NCBI GenBank assembly: GCA_017416245.1
Contig: JAFQCX010000018.1
Coordinates: 1 to 64,000 of the forward strand
DNA: 64,000 nucleotides
Source: Oscillospiraceae bacterium
Lineage (GTDB): Bacteria; Bacillota; Clostridia; Oscillospirales; Oscillospiraceae
Reading direction: 5' to 3'
Shown: piece after piece, positions 40,847 to 49,872 of the stretch
Numbering within the stretch: position 1 is the first letter of the stretch
Layout of the letters: each line of letters opens with the position of its first letter
Notes under the pieces: generated by a model
What the model saw: the letters and a program-made list of their open reading frames with translations, nothing else
Told to the model about the DNA's origin: nothing
Database searches by the model: none
Translations under genes and position numbers: made by a program

Positions 40847-43501
40847 TCAGAATACCTCGACCTCGTAGATCTCCATTGGACCTTCTGCCAGGAAATCCAA
40901 ACGCATAGCATCGGGGCTGATGGTTTCCTTCAGATAGTAGGCAACACTGTGATCACCCAGCTCCACGTGGTCGATGGCAGGAGCCTCCAGCTCACCGTTA
41001 TTCCTGAACTGCAGGGCAATGTTCTTGTCACTTACCTCCCAGCCGCTGACGACCACCTTATGGAAGGAAACATCCACCTTGGTAAAGCCCAGTTCGACGA
41101 AACGCTCACCTGAGCTGTGGGAGAGGAGCGCCAGATTCTCCCGCACACCGTCAAACATCTTCATGCGGCTGAACAGGCTCACGCCCTGGCTGGTGTATTC
41201 CAGCTTCCGCCACAGGGGCACCAGCTTGCTGCTGCCGGCTACACGCTCTGCTTCCAGCTTCTCGACAAGGGCAGTGACCTCCTGATAGGTGGGTAGGCCG
41301 GCATCCTTCACTGCGGTGGTGCCGATAACAACCTCCAGGGGCTTCAGGCAGAAGGTGTTGTCGGTAATCATTCCGCCGTGACGGAAGTTGTACCAGCTAC
41401 CGCTGATGCCATCCACAGTAACGGTTTGGGGCTCCATATTGAAGTTCACCAGCACAAATGCCTTTTCACCATTGTATTCATACAGCACAGCCTCGGCATC
41501 ATCCGTCCTCAGCAGCACCTCCCGCTTGCCAAGCAGCATAAAATCTTCCAGCGCCTCCATACTGGAGAACACATAGCGATAGCCCTCGGTAATTTGAGGA
41601 CGGTCGAACAAATCGCCGAATGCGTACGGGCGAATGGACTTGCCGCCATGGATCATACCTGCCCAGCTGGAGCAGATGATCTCGTCTACCGTCAGATAGT
41701 CTGCGGTTTGGACAATACCGCCGTAGCAGTAGGCCTGAGGCAGATAGCCCATGGCCTTGTCCGGCCTGTTCAGTTTCGTGACGCCATCCAGAAAACCGCC
41801 CAGTGTTTTGGCGGGACGACCGTGCACATGACGACCGTCTTCCATAGTTTCCGGCAGCAGGTAGGGGTGCGCTTCCAGCCAGTCGGCGCACTCAATATAG
41901 GTTCTTGCCCCGCGGCTGGCAATGTTGATCACGTGATAGGGATCGCGCTCCGCAATATGCTCGTACAGATGCTTTAGATAAATAGGAGAAAGACCTCTGC
42001 ACTCAGGCTCATCGGCAAGGTAGTAGTATACGAAATCTCTATCCTTGTTATTATCGACCAGCTTGTCGTAGTATTCCAGCACTTTTTCACTGGGCATTGC
42101 ATCCTGGAAAATCTCCGTTTTCGGCATTTTCAGAATCTGTGTCAGCACAGGATCGACCATCATGGTGCCTTGCTGTCCGTACAAATTCTGCGTTTGATAG
42201 AAGTTCCCATTTACATACTGGTTCGTGCAATATGTGCCGCCGCGGTAGTTGGGAGAGAACATCTTTCTGATCAGCACAGGTTTTCCGTCAATCACCAGAT
42301 TGCCGCCGGAGATCCAGGCCATAGTATGGCCGGTAGGCGCCAAACGGCGGATCTTCTGCCTTTTCTCTTCACCCTCAATGGTGGCTGTCAGCCAGGCCTC
42401 ACCGATTTCAAAGTTGGGGGTTTCAAAGCAGAAACTACCGTCTGCATCGGGGGTGATGACGGTGGTTTCAATACCGGGACCCTCCAGCTTCAGGGTGACG
42501 GGCTTATTGGCAATTACCTTACCCGTGATCTGGGAATAGTCCTGGCCGGGGTAGAAATTGCAGCGGTATTCGGGTTTCACAAACTGCAGCCTAATGGGCT
42601 CATAGGTAACGGTTACGGGGTAGTAACGCTTAAACACCTTGCCGTCGCTTTCCCGCACCAGTTCCAGAGAAACTCTGTCGCGACCCAACTTTTCAAAGAA
42701 GCAGGGCAATACAAACTCATTTTTGCCTGCCTCCAGGGTAACGGCCTTTTCTTCTGTGTGGTCGCAAGCAAAACGGAAGGTTGCCTTCACGGGACTCTGC
42801 ACGGTCACAGTCATTTCGCCCTGATAACCCTTTTCGTCCTGGCTCTTCATCTCGATAGCAGCGGAAGCAATTCTCAAATCATCCTCAGCAGGACGCAGGG
42901 GGAAGCCATCCACCACCAGGTATCTGTCAAAATCCGTAAAGCTTCTCTCCAGCGCACAGGCAGAGGACAGGCAGTAGTGGCGAGGAATTCTGGGATCCGT
43001 GCGGCAGCGGGTGGGGTTGATCAGCCAGGTATCGCTCATATTGTCGTTGCCGGTCATATAGAAAGCAGTCAGAGGGATCTCCATTTCGACAGACCAGAAA
43101 TCCTTATCCTTATGGACAACGCTCTTCCAGTCCGGGGCATAGGGATCCGGGCAGATCTGACCGCCCTCGGCATAATAATTTGCTCGCTGGGGTCTGCCGA
43201 AGAAGGTGATAAACTGATAGTAATCATAAGTACCGCCGGAGGGAGAGATAAACAGCTCCACATGGTCAGAGCCCCACAGACCACTTGTAGGGTCTTTCTC
43301 TATTATCCGGTCCATTTCAGGCTCCAGGCACTGGATACCAAAGTAGATCCGATCCTTGCAGGGCAGAATTTTGAAGATCGTCTGCACATCGCAAATTTCG
43401 CCACCCTCGTTTTTGACCCTTCTGTAGTTTGTGTAGGTTTTGGCGCTTTCCCAGGCAGCCTCATCCAGCTTGCCATCCAGGGTAATTTTCATATCTTCCA
43501 T
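40847..43501 (-). CDS. CBM9-like multidomain glycosidase-like protein, array copy 5 (type C)
   Basis: An 884-aa paralog with the same layout: LDGKLDEAAWESAKTYTNYR start, sandwich domains, barrel with YYYLADEPECRG near residue 500, C-terminal beta domains. It matches copy 3 (TNYRRVKNEGGE, HTMAWISGGNL, LLPETMEDGRHVHGRP), while the stretch around TVTYEPIRLQFVKPEYRCNF is closer to copy 4. Its upstream region differs from the other copies: it is a copy of the GH4-operon regulatory region, so it is likely switched by the AraC protein encoded at 50251-51060. ATG 43501 follows AAAGGAG. Confidence 0.75.
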   Translation of the reverse strand: MEDMKITLDGKLDEAAWESAKTYTNYRRVKNEGGEICDVQTIFKILPCKDRIYFGIQCLEPEMDRIIEKDPTSGLWGSDHVELFISPSGGTYDYYQFITFFGRPQRANYYAEGGQICPDPYAPDWKSVVHKDKDFWSVEMEIPLTAFYMTGNDNMSDTWLINPTRCRTDPRIPRHYCLSSACALERSFTDFDRYLVVDGFPLRPAEDDLRIASAAIEMKSQDEKGYQGEMTVTVQSPVKATFRFACDHTEEKAVTLEAGKNEFVLPCFFEKLGRDRVSLELVRESDGKVFKRYYPVTVTYEPIRLQFVKPEYRCNFYPGQDYSQITGKVIANKPVTLKLEGPGIETTVITPDADGSFCFETPNFEIGEAWLTATIEGEEKRQKIRRLAPTGHTMAWISGGNLVIDGKPVLIRKMFSPNYRGGTYCTNQYVNGNFYQTQNLYGQQGTMMVDPVLTQILKMPKTEIFQDAMPSEKVLEYYDKLVDNNKDRDFVYYYLADEPECRGLSPIYLKHLYEHIAERDPYHVINIASRGARTYIECADWLEAHPYLLPETMEDGRHVHGRPAKTLGGFLDGVTKLNRPDKAMGYLPQAYCYGGIVQTADYLTVDEIICSSWAGMIHGGKSIRPYAFGDLFDRPQITEGYRYVFSSMEALEDFMLLGKREVLLRTDDAEAVLYEYNGEKAFVLVNFNMEPQTVTVDGISGSWYNFRHGGMITDNTFCLKPLEVVIGTTAVKDAGLPTYQEVTALVEKLEAERVAGSSKLVPLWRKLEYTSQGVSLFSRMKMFDGVRENLALLSHSSGERFVELGFTKVDVSFHKVVVSGWEVSDKNIALQFRNNGELEAPAIDHVELGDHSVAYYLKETISPDAMRLDFLAEGPMEIYEVEVF

Positions 43502-43668
43502 TTTTTCTCCTTTCTGCAAGGCTTCTTCCGAAAAGCCTTGCCGGTAAGATCTATGGTTACGCTCATTGTACTAAACCTTTCTGTTTAAAGCAACCCTTTT
43601 TATCCTATGCGATAGTCAAATCGGACATCAGGTGCCCAACGCTTTGGGATATACGCCTTTCTCCGATC
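43502..43668 (-). promoter_or_regulatory. 5' leader of array copy 5
   Basis: A GCAAGGCTT/AAGCCTTGC hairpin (43541-43516) lies directly before AGAAAGGAG, as in the other copies. The upstream outer stem (CCGCGGCAG and partner) is absent. The rest shows no clear structure. Confidence 0.55.
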
Positions 43669-43778
43669 ACAGGGTTATTGTAGCGCAAGGAAACAGTATG
43701 CGCTACCAAATAATTGGCTATATTTTGATATCGCTACAGAAATATTGCAGTTTTAGTGGATCTGTGTTACATTGAAAC
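43669..43778 (-). promoter_or_regulatory. Regulatory region of array copy 5, homologous to the GH4-operon promoter
   Basis: Read on the minus strand this block aligns over about 110 bp with 51361-51470 upstream of the GH4 gene. Shared are TGCAATATTTCTGTAGC, the inverted repeat CCAATTATTTGG (here 43717-43706), TACTGTTT and the -10 candidate TACAAT (43682-43677). The inverted repeat is a likely AraC-regulator site. Confidence 0.7.
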
Positions 43779-43784
43779 GGAAAG

Positions 43785-43819
43785 GATCTCACCCGGCTGG
43801 AGTGGGAGCTAACTCACCG
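43785..43819 (+). pseudogene. Remnant of an araC gene (duplicate of part of 50251-51060)
   Basis: CACCCGGCTGGAGTGGGAGCT and adjacent bases differ by only a few positions from the araC gene at about 50672-50705. In frame they still encode TRLEWELTH, as in the intact gene. It is about 35 bp long, with its own relic AAAGGA site just before it (43780-43785), so the coding sequence between was deleted. It lies in the same divergent orientation to the copied promoter as the intact gene. Confidence 0.65.
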
Positions 43820-43823
43820 AAAA

Positions 43824-43855
43824 ATACCGGGCAATGCAACCGCATTGCCCGGTAT
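43824..43855 (-). terminator. Terminator of array copy 6
   Basis: ATACCGGGCAATGC and GCATTGCCCGGTAT arms with an AACC loop; the minus-strand tail is T-rich. Confidence 0.85.
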
Positions 43856-43859
43856 CCGA

Positions 43860-46505
43860 TTAAAATGCTTCCAGCTCGTAGAGCTCGATGTTGATATCGC
43901 CGGAGAAGTCCAAACGGATCGCCTCGGGTCGAACAGCTTCCTTAAAGCTCCAGGACACCGACAGCCCCTCTTCCTTCATCTGTGTTCCCTCAGGAAGCAC
44001 ATATTCGCCGTTCAGTTTCACCTTCATAGTGACATTGCCCTGCAAGCCCCAACCGCTGACAACAATTCTGTCGCAGCTGACATCTACCTTAGACAGGTCT
44101 GCGTTCAGGAAACGAACGCCATTTTTGTAGGTGGTGCCTGCCAGGTTATCACGCACGCCGTCAAGCAATCTGTGTCTGGATACTTTTGCGCCGGATCCAC
44201 TCAGCGTGATCTTGTGGCGGATGTCAACCAGCTTGCTGCAGCCGGCCACACGCTTTGCCTCCAATTTAGCATTGAGCGCTGCGACCTCGTCATAGGTGGG
44301 AAGACCTGCATCCTTCTTTATATTGGTGCCGATCAGAACCTCCAAGGGCTTCAGGCAGAAGGTGTTACCGGTGAGCATACCCTCGTGGCGGAAGTTGTAC
44401 CACTGGCCGCTGAGGCCGTCTACGGTAACGGTCTGGGGTTCCTGGTTAAAGTTCACCAGAACGAACATCTTCTCGTCGCCATTATCATACAGAACGCACT
44501 CTGCATTCTCCGTTCTCAGCAGCTGGGTGCGCTTGCCGAACAGGACCAGCTGATCCAGCGCCTCAAAGCTGGAGAACAGATAACGAATACCCTCTTCCAG
44601 GTGGGGACGGTCTCTCATATCGCCGCTGGCATAGGGCTTAATGGTCTTAGCGCCGTGGATCATACCGGACCAGGTGCTGCACAGTAGCTCATCGAAGGTG
44701 GGGTAATCCGCATAGATGCTCTTATTTTCATAGCAGTACAGCTGAGGAATCAGGCCTATACACTTATCAGATCTGTTCAGCTTTGCAATATCGTCCACAA
44801 AGTTGCCCAGGGTTTTCATCGGACGTTGATAGATTCGTCTGCCATCGGGCAGATTTTCCGGTCCGATATAGGGATGGGTCTCAAACCAGTCTGCGCAATC
44901 CACATAGCGCTTTGCTCCACGGCTGGCAATCAGAATTACATGGTAGGGATCCCGTTCTGCAATATACTCGTAAACATTTCTCAGATAAATGGGAGAAACG
45001 CCGGCGCACTCAGGTTCATCGGACAGGTAGTAAGAAACAAAGTCCTTATCTTTACTTTCCTCGACCACCGTATCTAAGTGACGAAGCAGTGCATCACAGG
45101 GCATCCGGTCCTCAAAAACCTCTGCCTTAGATATCTTCAATATCCGTGTCAAGATGACTCTCGGACGCACAATACCGCCGCCGCCTTTCACCTGTCTGGT
45201 CTCGTGGTAATTCTCCTGCTTATAGATCTCGTGGAATGCCGTGCCGCAGCGGTAGCCGGGAGAGAACATAATTCTGGCCTGCACCGGCTCACCGTTGATC
45301 ACCAAATTGCCGCCGGAGATCCAGCTCATCGTATGGCCTGTGGGTGCCAGGCGGCGGATCTTCTGCTTTTTCACATCATCGCCGGCAGTTGCGGTCAACC
45401 AAGCCTCGCCCTCTTCAAAATTGGGGGTTTCGAAGCAGAAGCTGCCGTCTGCGTTGGGGGTGATCTCCTGGGTTTCAATGCCGGGGCCCTCCAGCTTAAG
45501 CTTCACAGGCTTGCCGGAAATGGCAGTACCCACGATCCTGGAGTAGTCCTGTCCGGGATAGAAGTTGCAGCGGTATTCAGGGAGGGTAAAGCGCAGCTTA
45601 ATGGGCTCATATTCTACGGTTACAGGATAGTAACGCTTGAAGAGCTTTCCGTCGCCCTCACGAGTCAGTTCCAGAGAAATGCTGTCGCGACCAAGCTTCT
45701 GGACGCAGCAAGGTACAGTAAACACATTGGTGCCTGCCTTCAGGCTGACCTTTGTGGTTTCACTGAAATTGGATGCAAAGGTAAAGGTCTCATCCACGGG
45801 GTTCATGGTCTTGACTTCCATGGTGCCGCAGTAGCCCTTGTCGTTCTTTTCTGTAATGTCCATCAGCGCGGATACAATGCGCAGATCATCCTCAGTGGGG
45901 CGCTTATGGAAGCCGTCCACCACCAGGAACTTGTCAAATTCCACGAACTTGCTTTCCAGGCCGCAGGGAGAGCTATCCTGGCATATACGGCCTTCAACTT
46001 TCCGACCGCGGATAGGATTGATCAGCCATGTATCGCTCATACTGGAATTGTCGTTCATATAGAAGGCGGTCAGGGGGATCTTCATTTCCACAGACCAGAA
46101 GTCCTCACCCATATAAACCTCTGCCTCCCAATCGGGAGCGTAGGGATCCGGCTTGATCTGGCCACCCTCTGCGTAATATTGAGACACCATCTTACCGGTA
46201 GAGCGTACAACAAATTGATAGTAATCATAGGTACCGCCGGAGGGAGAGATAAACAACTCAATCCGGTCAGAGCCCCAAATATTCGGATTGGGGTGGTTCT
46301 CAAGAAAATACGCCATATCCGGCTCCATACACTTAAAGCCGAAGTAGACGCAGTCTGTATCCTGCAGAATCTTTAAGAAAGTCTGTGCTTCCACCAGATT
46401 GCCACCCTGAGAAACCATCGTTTTGAAGCCGGTGAATTCCTTGGCGCTTGCCCAGGCAGCCTCATCCAGCTTGCCGTCCAGGTTGATTTTGTACATTTGT
46501 TCCAC
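43860..46505 (-). CDS. CBM9-like multidomain glycosidase-like protein, array copy 6 (type B)
   Basis: An 881-aa paralog, the promoter-distal end of the array. Domain order is as in the others: LDGKLDEAAWASAKEFTGF, VYFGFKCMEPD, LFISPSGGTYDYY, sandwich domains, barrel with SYYLSDEPECAG near residue 500, and C-terminal beta domains ending in IELYELEAF. It groups with copy 2 (MVSQGGN, ILQDTDCVYFGF, SDEPEC, QRPMKTLGNFVDDIAKLNR). A GGGG run (about residue 446, VKGGGGIVRP) replaces the KGFA/TGFA segment of other copies. The start is GTG 46505 after AAAGGAG. Confidence 0.75.
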   Translation of the reverse strand: MEQMYKINLDGKLDEAAWASAKEFTGFKTMVSQGGNLVEAQTFLKILQDTDCVYFGFKCMEPDMAYFLENHPNPNIWGSDRIELFISPSGGTYDYYQFVVRSTGKMVSQYYAEGGQIKPDPYAPDWEAEVYMGEDFWSVEMKIPLTAFYMNDNSSMSDTWLINPIRGRKVEGRICQDSSPCGLESKFVEFDKFLVVDGFHKRPTEDDLRIVSALMDITEKNDKGYCGTMEVKTMNPVDETFTFASNFSETTKVSLKAGTNVFTVPCCVQKLGRDSISLELTREGDGKLFKRYYPVTVEYEPIKLRFTLPEYRCNFYPGQDYSRIVGTAISGKPVKLKLEGPGIETQEITPNADGSFCFETPNFEEGEAWLTATAGDDVKKQKIRRLAPTGHTMSWISGGNLVINGEPVQARIMFSPGYRCGTAFHEIYKQENYHETRQVKGGGGIVRPRVILTRILKISKAEVFEDRMPCDALLRHLDTVVEESKDKDFVSYYLSDEPECAGVSPIYLRNVYEYIAERDPYHVILIASRGAKRYVDCADWFETHPYIGPENLPDGRRIYQRPMKTLGNFVDDIAKLNRSDKCIGLIPQLYCYENKSIYADYPTFDELLCSTWSGMIHGAKTIKPYASGDMRDRPHLEEGIRYLFSSFEALDQLVLFGKRTQLLRTENAECVLYDNGDEKMFVLVNFNQEPQTVTVDGLSGQWYNFRHEGMLTGNTFCLKPLEVLIGTNIKKDAGLPTYDEVAALNAKLEAKRVAGCSKLVDIRHKITLSGSGAKVSRHRLLDGVRDNLAGTTYKNGVRFLNADLSKVDVSCDRIVVSGWGLQGNVTMKVKLNGEYVLPEGTQMKEEGLSVSWSFKEAVRPEAIRLDFSGDINIELYELEAF

Positions 46506-46642
46506 GATTACTCCTTTCTGCAAGACCTTGCCTCTTAAGACCTTGCGCTGCCACGGCTGTATTATTAAATTTTTCCCTGTTTTTATAGAAGGGAATCCGG
46601 GCAGTTGCCCATTTTCTGATATTATTCTTGGGCGTTTGGATC
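46506..46642 (-). promoter_or_regulatory. Structured 5' leader of array copy 6
   Basis: CTGCCCGG (46604-46597) pairs with CCGTGGCAG (46556-46548) with one bulged base, enclosing a TTCCC/GGGAA hairpin. The second hairpin has GCAAGGTCTT and AGGTCTTGC arms (46546-46520) and is followed by AGAAAGGAG. Bases differing from copy 1 are compensated. Confidence 0.63.
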
Positions 46643-46692
46643 ATGCACTACTGTACACGAGGTCATTATAACAAACAATTTTTATTTTGCAA
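46643..46692 (-). promoter_or_regulatory. Promoter and operator of array copy 6
   Basis: -35 TTGCAA (46692-46687), 16-bp spacer, -10 TATAAT (46670-46665). The operator-like near-palindrome GTGTAC-AGTA-GTGCAT is at 46658-46643. Confidence 0.7.
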
Positions 46693-46712
46693 CCTCATTT
46701 CGCCATATGTAC

Positions 46713-46744
46713 AAAAAAACAACGGGTGCTGATGCACCCGTTGT
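46713..46744 (-). terminator. Terminator of psuK-psuG
   Basis: ACAACGGGTGC and GCACCCGTTGT arms; a seven-base A-run at 46713-46719 gives the U-tract on the minus strand. It starts at the psuG stop codon. Confidence 0.85.
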
Positions 46745-46746
46745 TT

Positions 46747-47667
46747 TTACAGCTCGCAGTAGCACTTTGCCGTCTGCGCTGCCAGCTTTGCATTGTTATA
46801 GACCAGCTGAATGTTGGAGTCCAGAGAGTTGCCGCCGGTAAGCTCTGCCACCCGCGCCAGCAGGAACGGTGTGGTCTGCTTGCCGTGGATGCCCTTTTCG
46901 TTGCACTCGCCGATGGCCTTGTCAATGGCAGCGGTGATGGTCTCCAGGGGCATAGCAAATTCCTCGGGAATGGGATTGGTCACCAGCATACCGCCCTTTA
47001 AGCCCAAATCGTTCTGGGCCTTGAAGCAGGCAGCCAGTTCCCTGGGGGTATCCACCCGGTAATCCACGCCAAAGCCGGACTTGCGGGTATAGAAGGCAGG
47101 CAGCTCATCCGTGCCGAAGCCCAAAACAGGAACGCCCTTGGTTTCCAGGTATTCCAGTGTCAAGCCCAGATCCAGAATGGACTTTGCGCCGGCGCACACA
47201 ACCATCACAGGGGTCTGACCCAGCTCTTCCAAGTCTGCGGAGATGTCCATTGTTGTTTCTGCGCCTCTGTGGACACCGCCGATGCCGCCGGTGGCAAAGA
47301 TCTTGATGCCTGCCATATGGGCGATCATCATTGTGGTGGTAACGGTGGTTGCGCCGTCCTGACCTCTTGCGCACAAAACAGCCAGGTCCCGACGGGAAGC
47401 CTTTGCGATTGCCTGACCCTTCTTGCCGAAGTACTCGATTTCCTCGGCAGTTAAGCCTGCCTTCAATCTGCCGCCGATAATGGCGATGGTGGCAGGCACC
47501 GCGCCGTTTTCACGGATGATACGCTCTACGTTCAAGGCAGTTTCCACGTTTTGGGGATAGGGCATGCCGTGGGAGATAATGGTGGATTCCAGAGCAACAA
47601 CAGGCTTGCCGGCAGCAATGGCCTCGGCAACCTCGGGATTTACGTCCAAAAAGCGATTCAAATTCAT
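46747..47667 (-). CDS. psuG: Pseudouridine-5'-phosphate glycosidase
   Basis: A 306-aa PsuG, which splits pseudouridine 5'-phosphate into uracil and ribose 5-phosphate (measured in reverse in vitro). Family sequence is clear throughout: VALESTIISHGMPYPQN, GARG-type region ARGQDGATTVTTTMM, FATGGIGGVHRG, VVCAGAKSILDLGLTLEYLET, GGMLVTNPIP and PFLLARVAELTGG. ATG 47667 with GGAGAATC upstream is used; an in-frame extension lies inside psuK. It is 17 bp after psuK, so the two enzymes form one salvage operon. Confidence 0.95.
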   Translation of the reverse strand: MNLNRFLDVNPEVAEAIAAGKPVVALESTIISHGMPYPQNVETALNVERIIRENGAVPATIAIIGGRLKAGLTAEEIEYFGKKGQAIAKASRRDLAVLCARGQDGATTVTTTMMIAHMAGIKIFATGGIGGVHRGAETTMDISADLEELGQTPVMVVCAGAKSILDLGLTLEYLETKGVPVLGFGTDELPAFYTRKSGFGVDYRVDTPRELAACFKAQNDLGLKGGMLVTNPIPEEFAMPLETITAAIDKAIGECNEKGIHGKQTTPFLLARVAELTGGNSLDSNIQLVYNNAKLAAQTAKCYCEL

Positions 47668-47684
47668 AATGATTCTCCTTTGTT

Positions 47685-48764
47685 TTATTGTTTTATCCTG
47701 TTTTTCAGCGCCGTGGCGCTCATAGCAGGGTTGATGGTTTCTTTTGATTCCATTGCAATGGAGCTTGCGGCAAGACCTGCAAGGGCAGTCTGCTCCAAAT
47801 CCAGTTCCTCCAAAAATGCCCACACCAGCGCTGCCATAAAGGCATCTCCGCAGCCTGTGGTGCTGACCATATCGCCGGAGAGGTTGGCTTTCCACAGCTT
47901 TTGCGCCTTGGTTGCCACGTAGACTCCGTCAGCGCCCATAGACAGGAACACCCGCTGCACACCCTTATCCAAAAGCGCCTGGGCAGCACGCTCTGCATCC
48001 TCTTTTGTGGAAATCTTAACCCCCGACAGAAGCTCTGCCTCCAGCCGGTTGGGCTTCAGGGTGTGGACCTTATCCAAAATCGGCAAAAGCTTTGCTGCCT
48101 TTGCGGTGGAAACGGGGTCGCAAAACAGTGGCGCTGTAACATTTTCTGCCAGATATACCAGCGCCTCTTCCGGGATATTGGTATCCGCCACCACCACCTG
48201 GGCATTTTGCAGAACAGAAAAATTGTCAGACAGATAGGCAGGCGTGATGCGGCTGCATACCTGCATATCCGACAGGGCAACCGCCATTTCTCCATTGGGC
48301 TCTGCAATATATAAATAGGTAGAGGTAGGCATATCCGCAACCCGGAGTGCCTGGCTGGCATCGATTCCCAGCTCTGTGCAGGAAGACGCGATCTTCTGCC
48401 CGTGCACATCCTGTCCGAACGCTGTAAGCAGCCGCACATCCGCCCCCATCAGGGACAGATTATGGGCAATGTTTCTTCCCACACCGCCCAAGCTGATATG
48501 CACGCTGCCGGGATTGGAATCGCCGCTTACCAGCCCTCTTTCTGCCTGGCCGCCAATGTCCACATTGACACCGCCTACCACAACCGCGTAGCTGCCAGAG
48601 CGAAGCACATAGCCTTTTCCGGCAATGTAGCCCTTTTTCAGCAGGTTGGAGATATGCACCGCTACCGATGCCCGGGTAATTTCCAGCTCCTCTGCCAGCT
48701 CCTGCTGGGAGACCATAGGATTGCGGGCGATCAGCTCCAGAATTTGCCGTTCACGATGGGTCAC
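47685..48764 (-). CDS. psuK: Pseudouridine kinase with N-terminal helix-turn-helix (PfkB family)
   Basis: A 359-aa protein. Residues 1-58 are a winged-helix-like segment (ELIARNPMVSQQELAEELEITRASVAVH). Residues 60-359 are a PfkB sugar kinase with VVVGGVNVDI, SLGGVGRNIAHNLSLMG and the catalytic/anion-hole motif STTGCGDAF. It phosphorylates pseudouridine for PsuG. The fused DNA-binding segment suggests it also regulates its own operon, as in other Firmicute kinases of this type. The start is GTG 48764 after GGGGGTG. Confidence 0.88.
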   Translation of the reverse strand: MTHRERQILELIARNPMVSQQELAEELEITRASVAVHISNLLKKGYIAGKGYVLRSGSYAVVVGGVNVDIGGQAERGLVSGDSNPGSVHISLGGVGRNIAHNLSLMGADVRLLTAFGQDVHGQKIASSCTELGIDASQALRVADMPTSTYLYIAEPNGEMAVALSDMQVCSRITPAYLSDNFSVLQNAQVVVADTNIPEEALVYLAENVTAPLFCDPVSTAKAAKLLPILDKVHTLKPNRLEAELLSGVKISTKEDAERAAQALLDKGVQRVFLSMGADGVYVATKAQKLWKANLSGDMVSTTGCGDAFMAALVWAFLEELDLEQTALAGLAASSIAMESKETINPAMSATALKNRIKQ

Positions 48765-48804
48765 TTTCGCACCCCCTTAACTTTTGTTTATTTTCTTTAT
48801 TTAT

Positions 48805-48831
48805 ATTATAATATTTTCGTTAAAAAGTCAA
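48805..48831 (-). promoter_or_regulatory. Promoter of psuK-psuG
   Basis: TTGACT (48831-48826) and TATAAT (48810-48805), 15-bp spacer. The -35 overlaps the stop codon of the upstream carboxypeptidase gene. Confidence 0.6.
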
Positions 48832-49748
48832 CCCCCAAGGGCAGCAATGATCAGAATCGGCAGATTATCCCTGTAGATCTCGTCGAACTGGCTGATCGGC
48901 AGTGGATTTACCCCCTCCCCCACCTCAATGGTGTAGCCGGGTCTGCGGAATTCCTGAATGAACCAGTCCTTGTAGCCTGCATAGGCAGATTGCTCCGGCA
49001 CATTTGCCAGGGTGTAGCCGCTGGCGTCTGCCATTTTCTGCCCCAGTTCCTCTGCTCCCGCCACCGGAATGTCCCCAAACTGCCAGTAGATCTCCCTGCC
49101 CTGGGAGTGAAAGGCCAGCACCAGCGCAGGGTCAATGTAGCGGGTGTATTCCGCCAGTGCACGGGTCTCCAACTGATTCAGCGGCGCGCGGCCCACATAG
49201 TCCCGGGGACCCGGCTGTGTGAAACCTTGCATAAATTTGATCTCCCTTGCCCGCAGCCACCCGGCCGGATACTGCAAATTCAGATCCACCCCCAAAAGAT
49301 TTGCCTTCCAGCCCTCGGGGAATGGAATAGACGGGTAATCCTCCGCCAGCCGTTTCGCCAGCTCATACTGGATGCTCCCCGGTGCAATTGCCCCAACCAC
49401 CAAGTCCACCCCGTCCGGGTCTACCATGGGCACCATATAAATGGTCACCTGCTCTGCCAAAGTCCGGGCATCCTGACCGTAGATCCTGCCGCCTGTTTGT
49501 ATAGCTTCAGCAAATTCCTCTGCAAATTTCAGCAGTATCAAGGTGGTGATCCACTCGTTTGCGTGGTGGGATGCGGTGAAAATCACCTTACGGGGCCCGG
49601 TGCCGATCACCAATGTGGACACCGGCCTTTGAAACGCTGTGTTTGCAATTACCTCGGTGCGTAAAAAAGGATACGTACGCACCAGCTGCTGAATCACCCT
49701 TTCGTTTTCCTCTGATGTAATGGGCATATCCGTCCTGACGATCGCCAT
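48828..49748 (-). CDS. M14-family zinc carboxypeptidase
   Basis: A 306-aa peptidase. Zinc-binding motif is HANE at residues 62-65 (SHHANEWITT), and the third ligand is in LAFHSQGREIYW. The substrate motif is LGVDLNLQYPAGW (Gln where many have Arg-Asn) and the catalytic Glu is in YTIEVGEG. It resembles gamma-D-glutamyl-diamino-acid peptidases that trim peptidoglycan peptides. No signal peptide is visible, so it may act on recycled peptides in the cytoplasm or in the forespore. Confidence 0.85.
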   Translation of the reverse strand: MAIVRTDMPITSEENERVIQQLVRTYPFLRTEVIANTAFQRPVSTLVIGTGPRKVIFTASHHANEWITTLILLKFAEEFAEAIQTGGRIYGQDARTLAEQVTIYMVPMVDPDGVDLVVGAIAPGSIQYELAKRLAEDYPSIPFPEGWKANLLGVDLNLQYPAGWLRAREIKFMQGFTQPGPRDYVGRAPLNQLETRALAEYTRYIDPALVLAFHSQGREIYWQFGDIPVAGAEELGQKMADASGYTLANVPEQSAYAGYKDWFIQEFRRPGYTIEVGEGVNPLPISQFDEIYRDNLPILIIAALGG

Positions 49749-49872
49749 ATAATCACCTCTTGTCAGTATATGGTCAAAATCCGTTTCCGGCTACAAAAAA
49801 CATCCCCTCGGGGGGCTTGCAAGTTTTCATAAAATAAGGTATCATAAGAAAAACGCAAAAGGAGGTGGGCTT

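Noticed and set aside
29258..43855. CRISPR-like array from evenly spaced repeats between the paralogs
   Set aside because: The repeats are terminators, promoters and leaders about 2.7 kb apart, tied to gene duplication, not short direct repeats with spacers.
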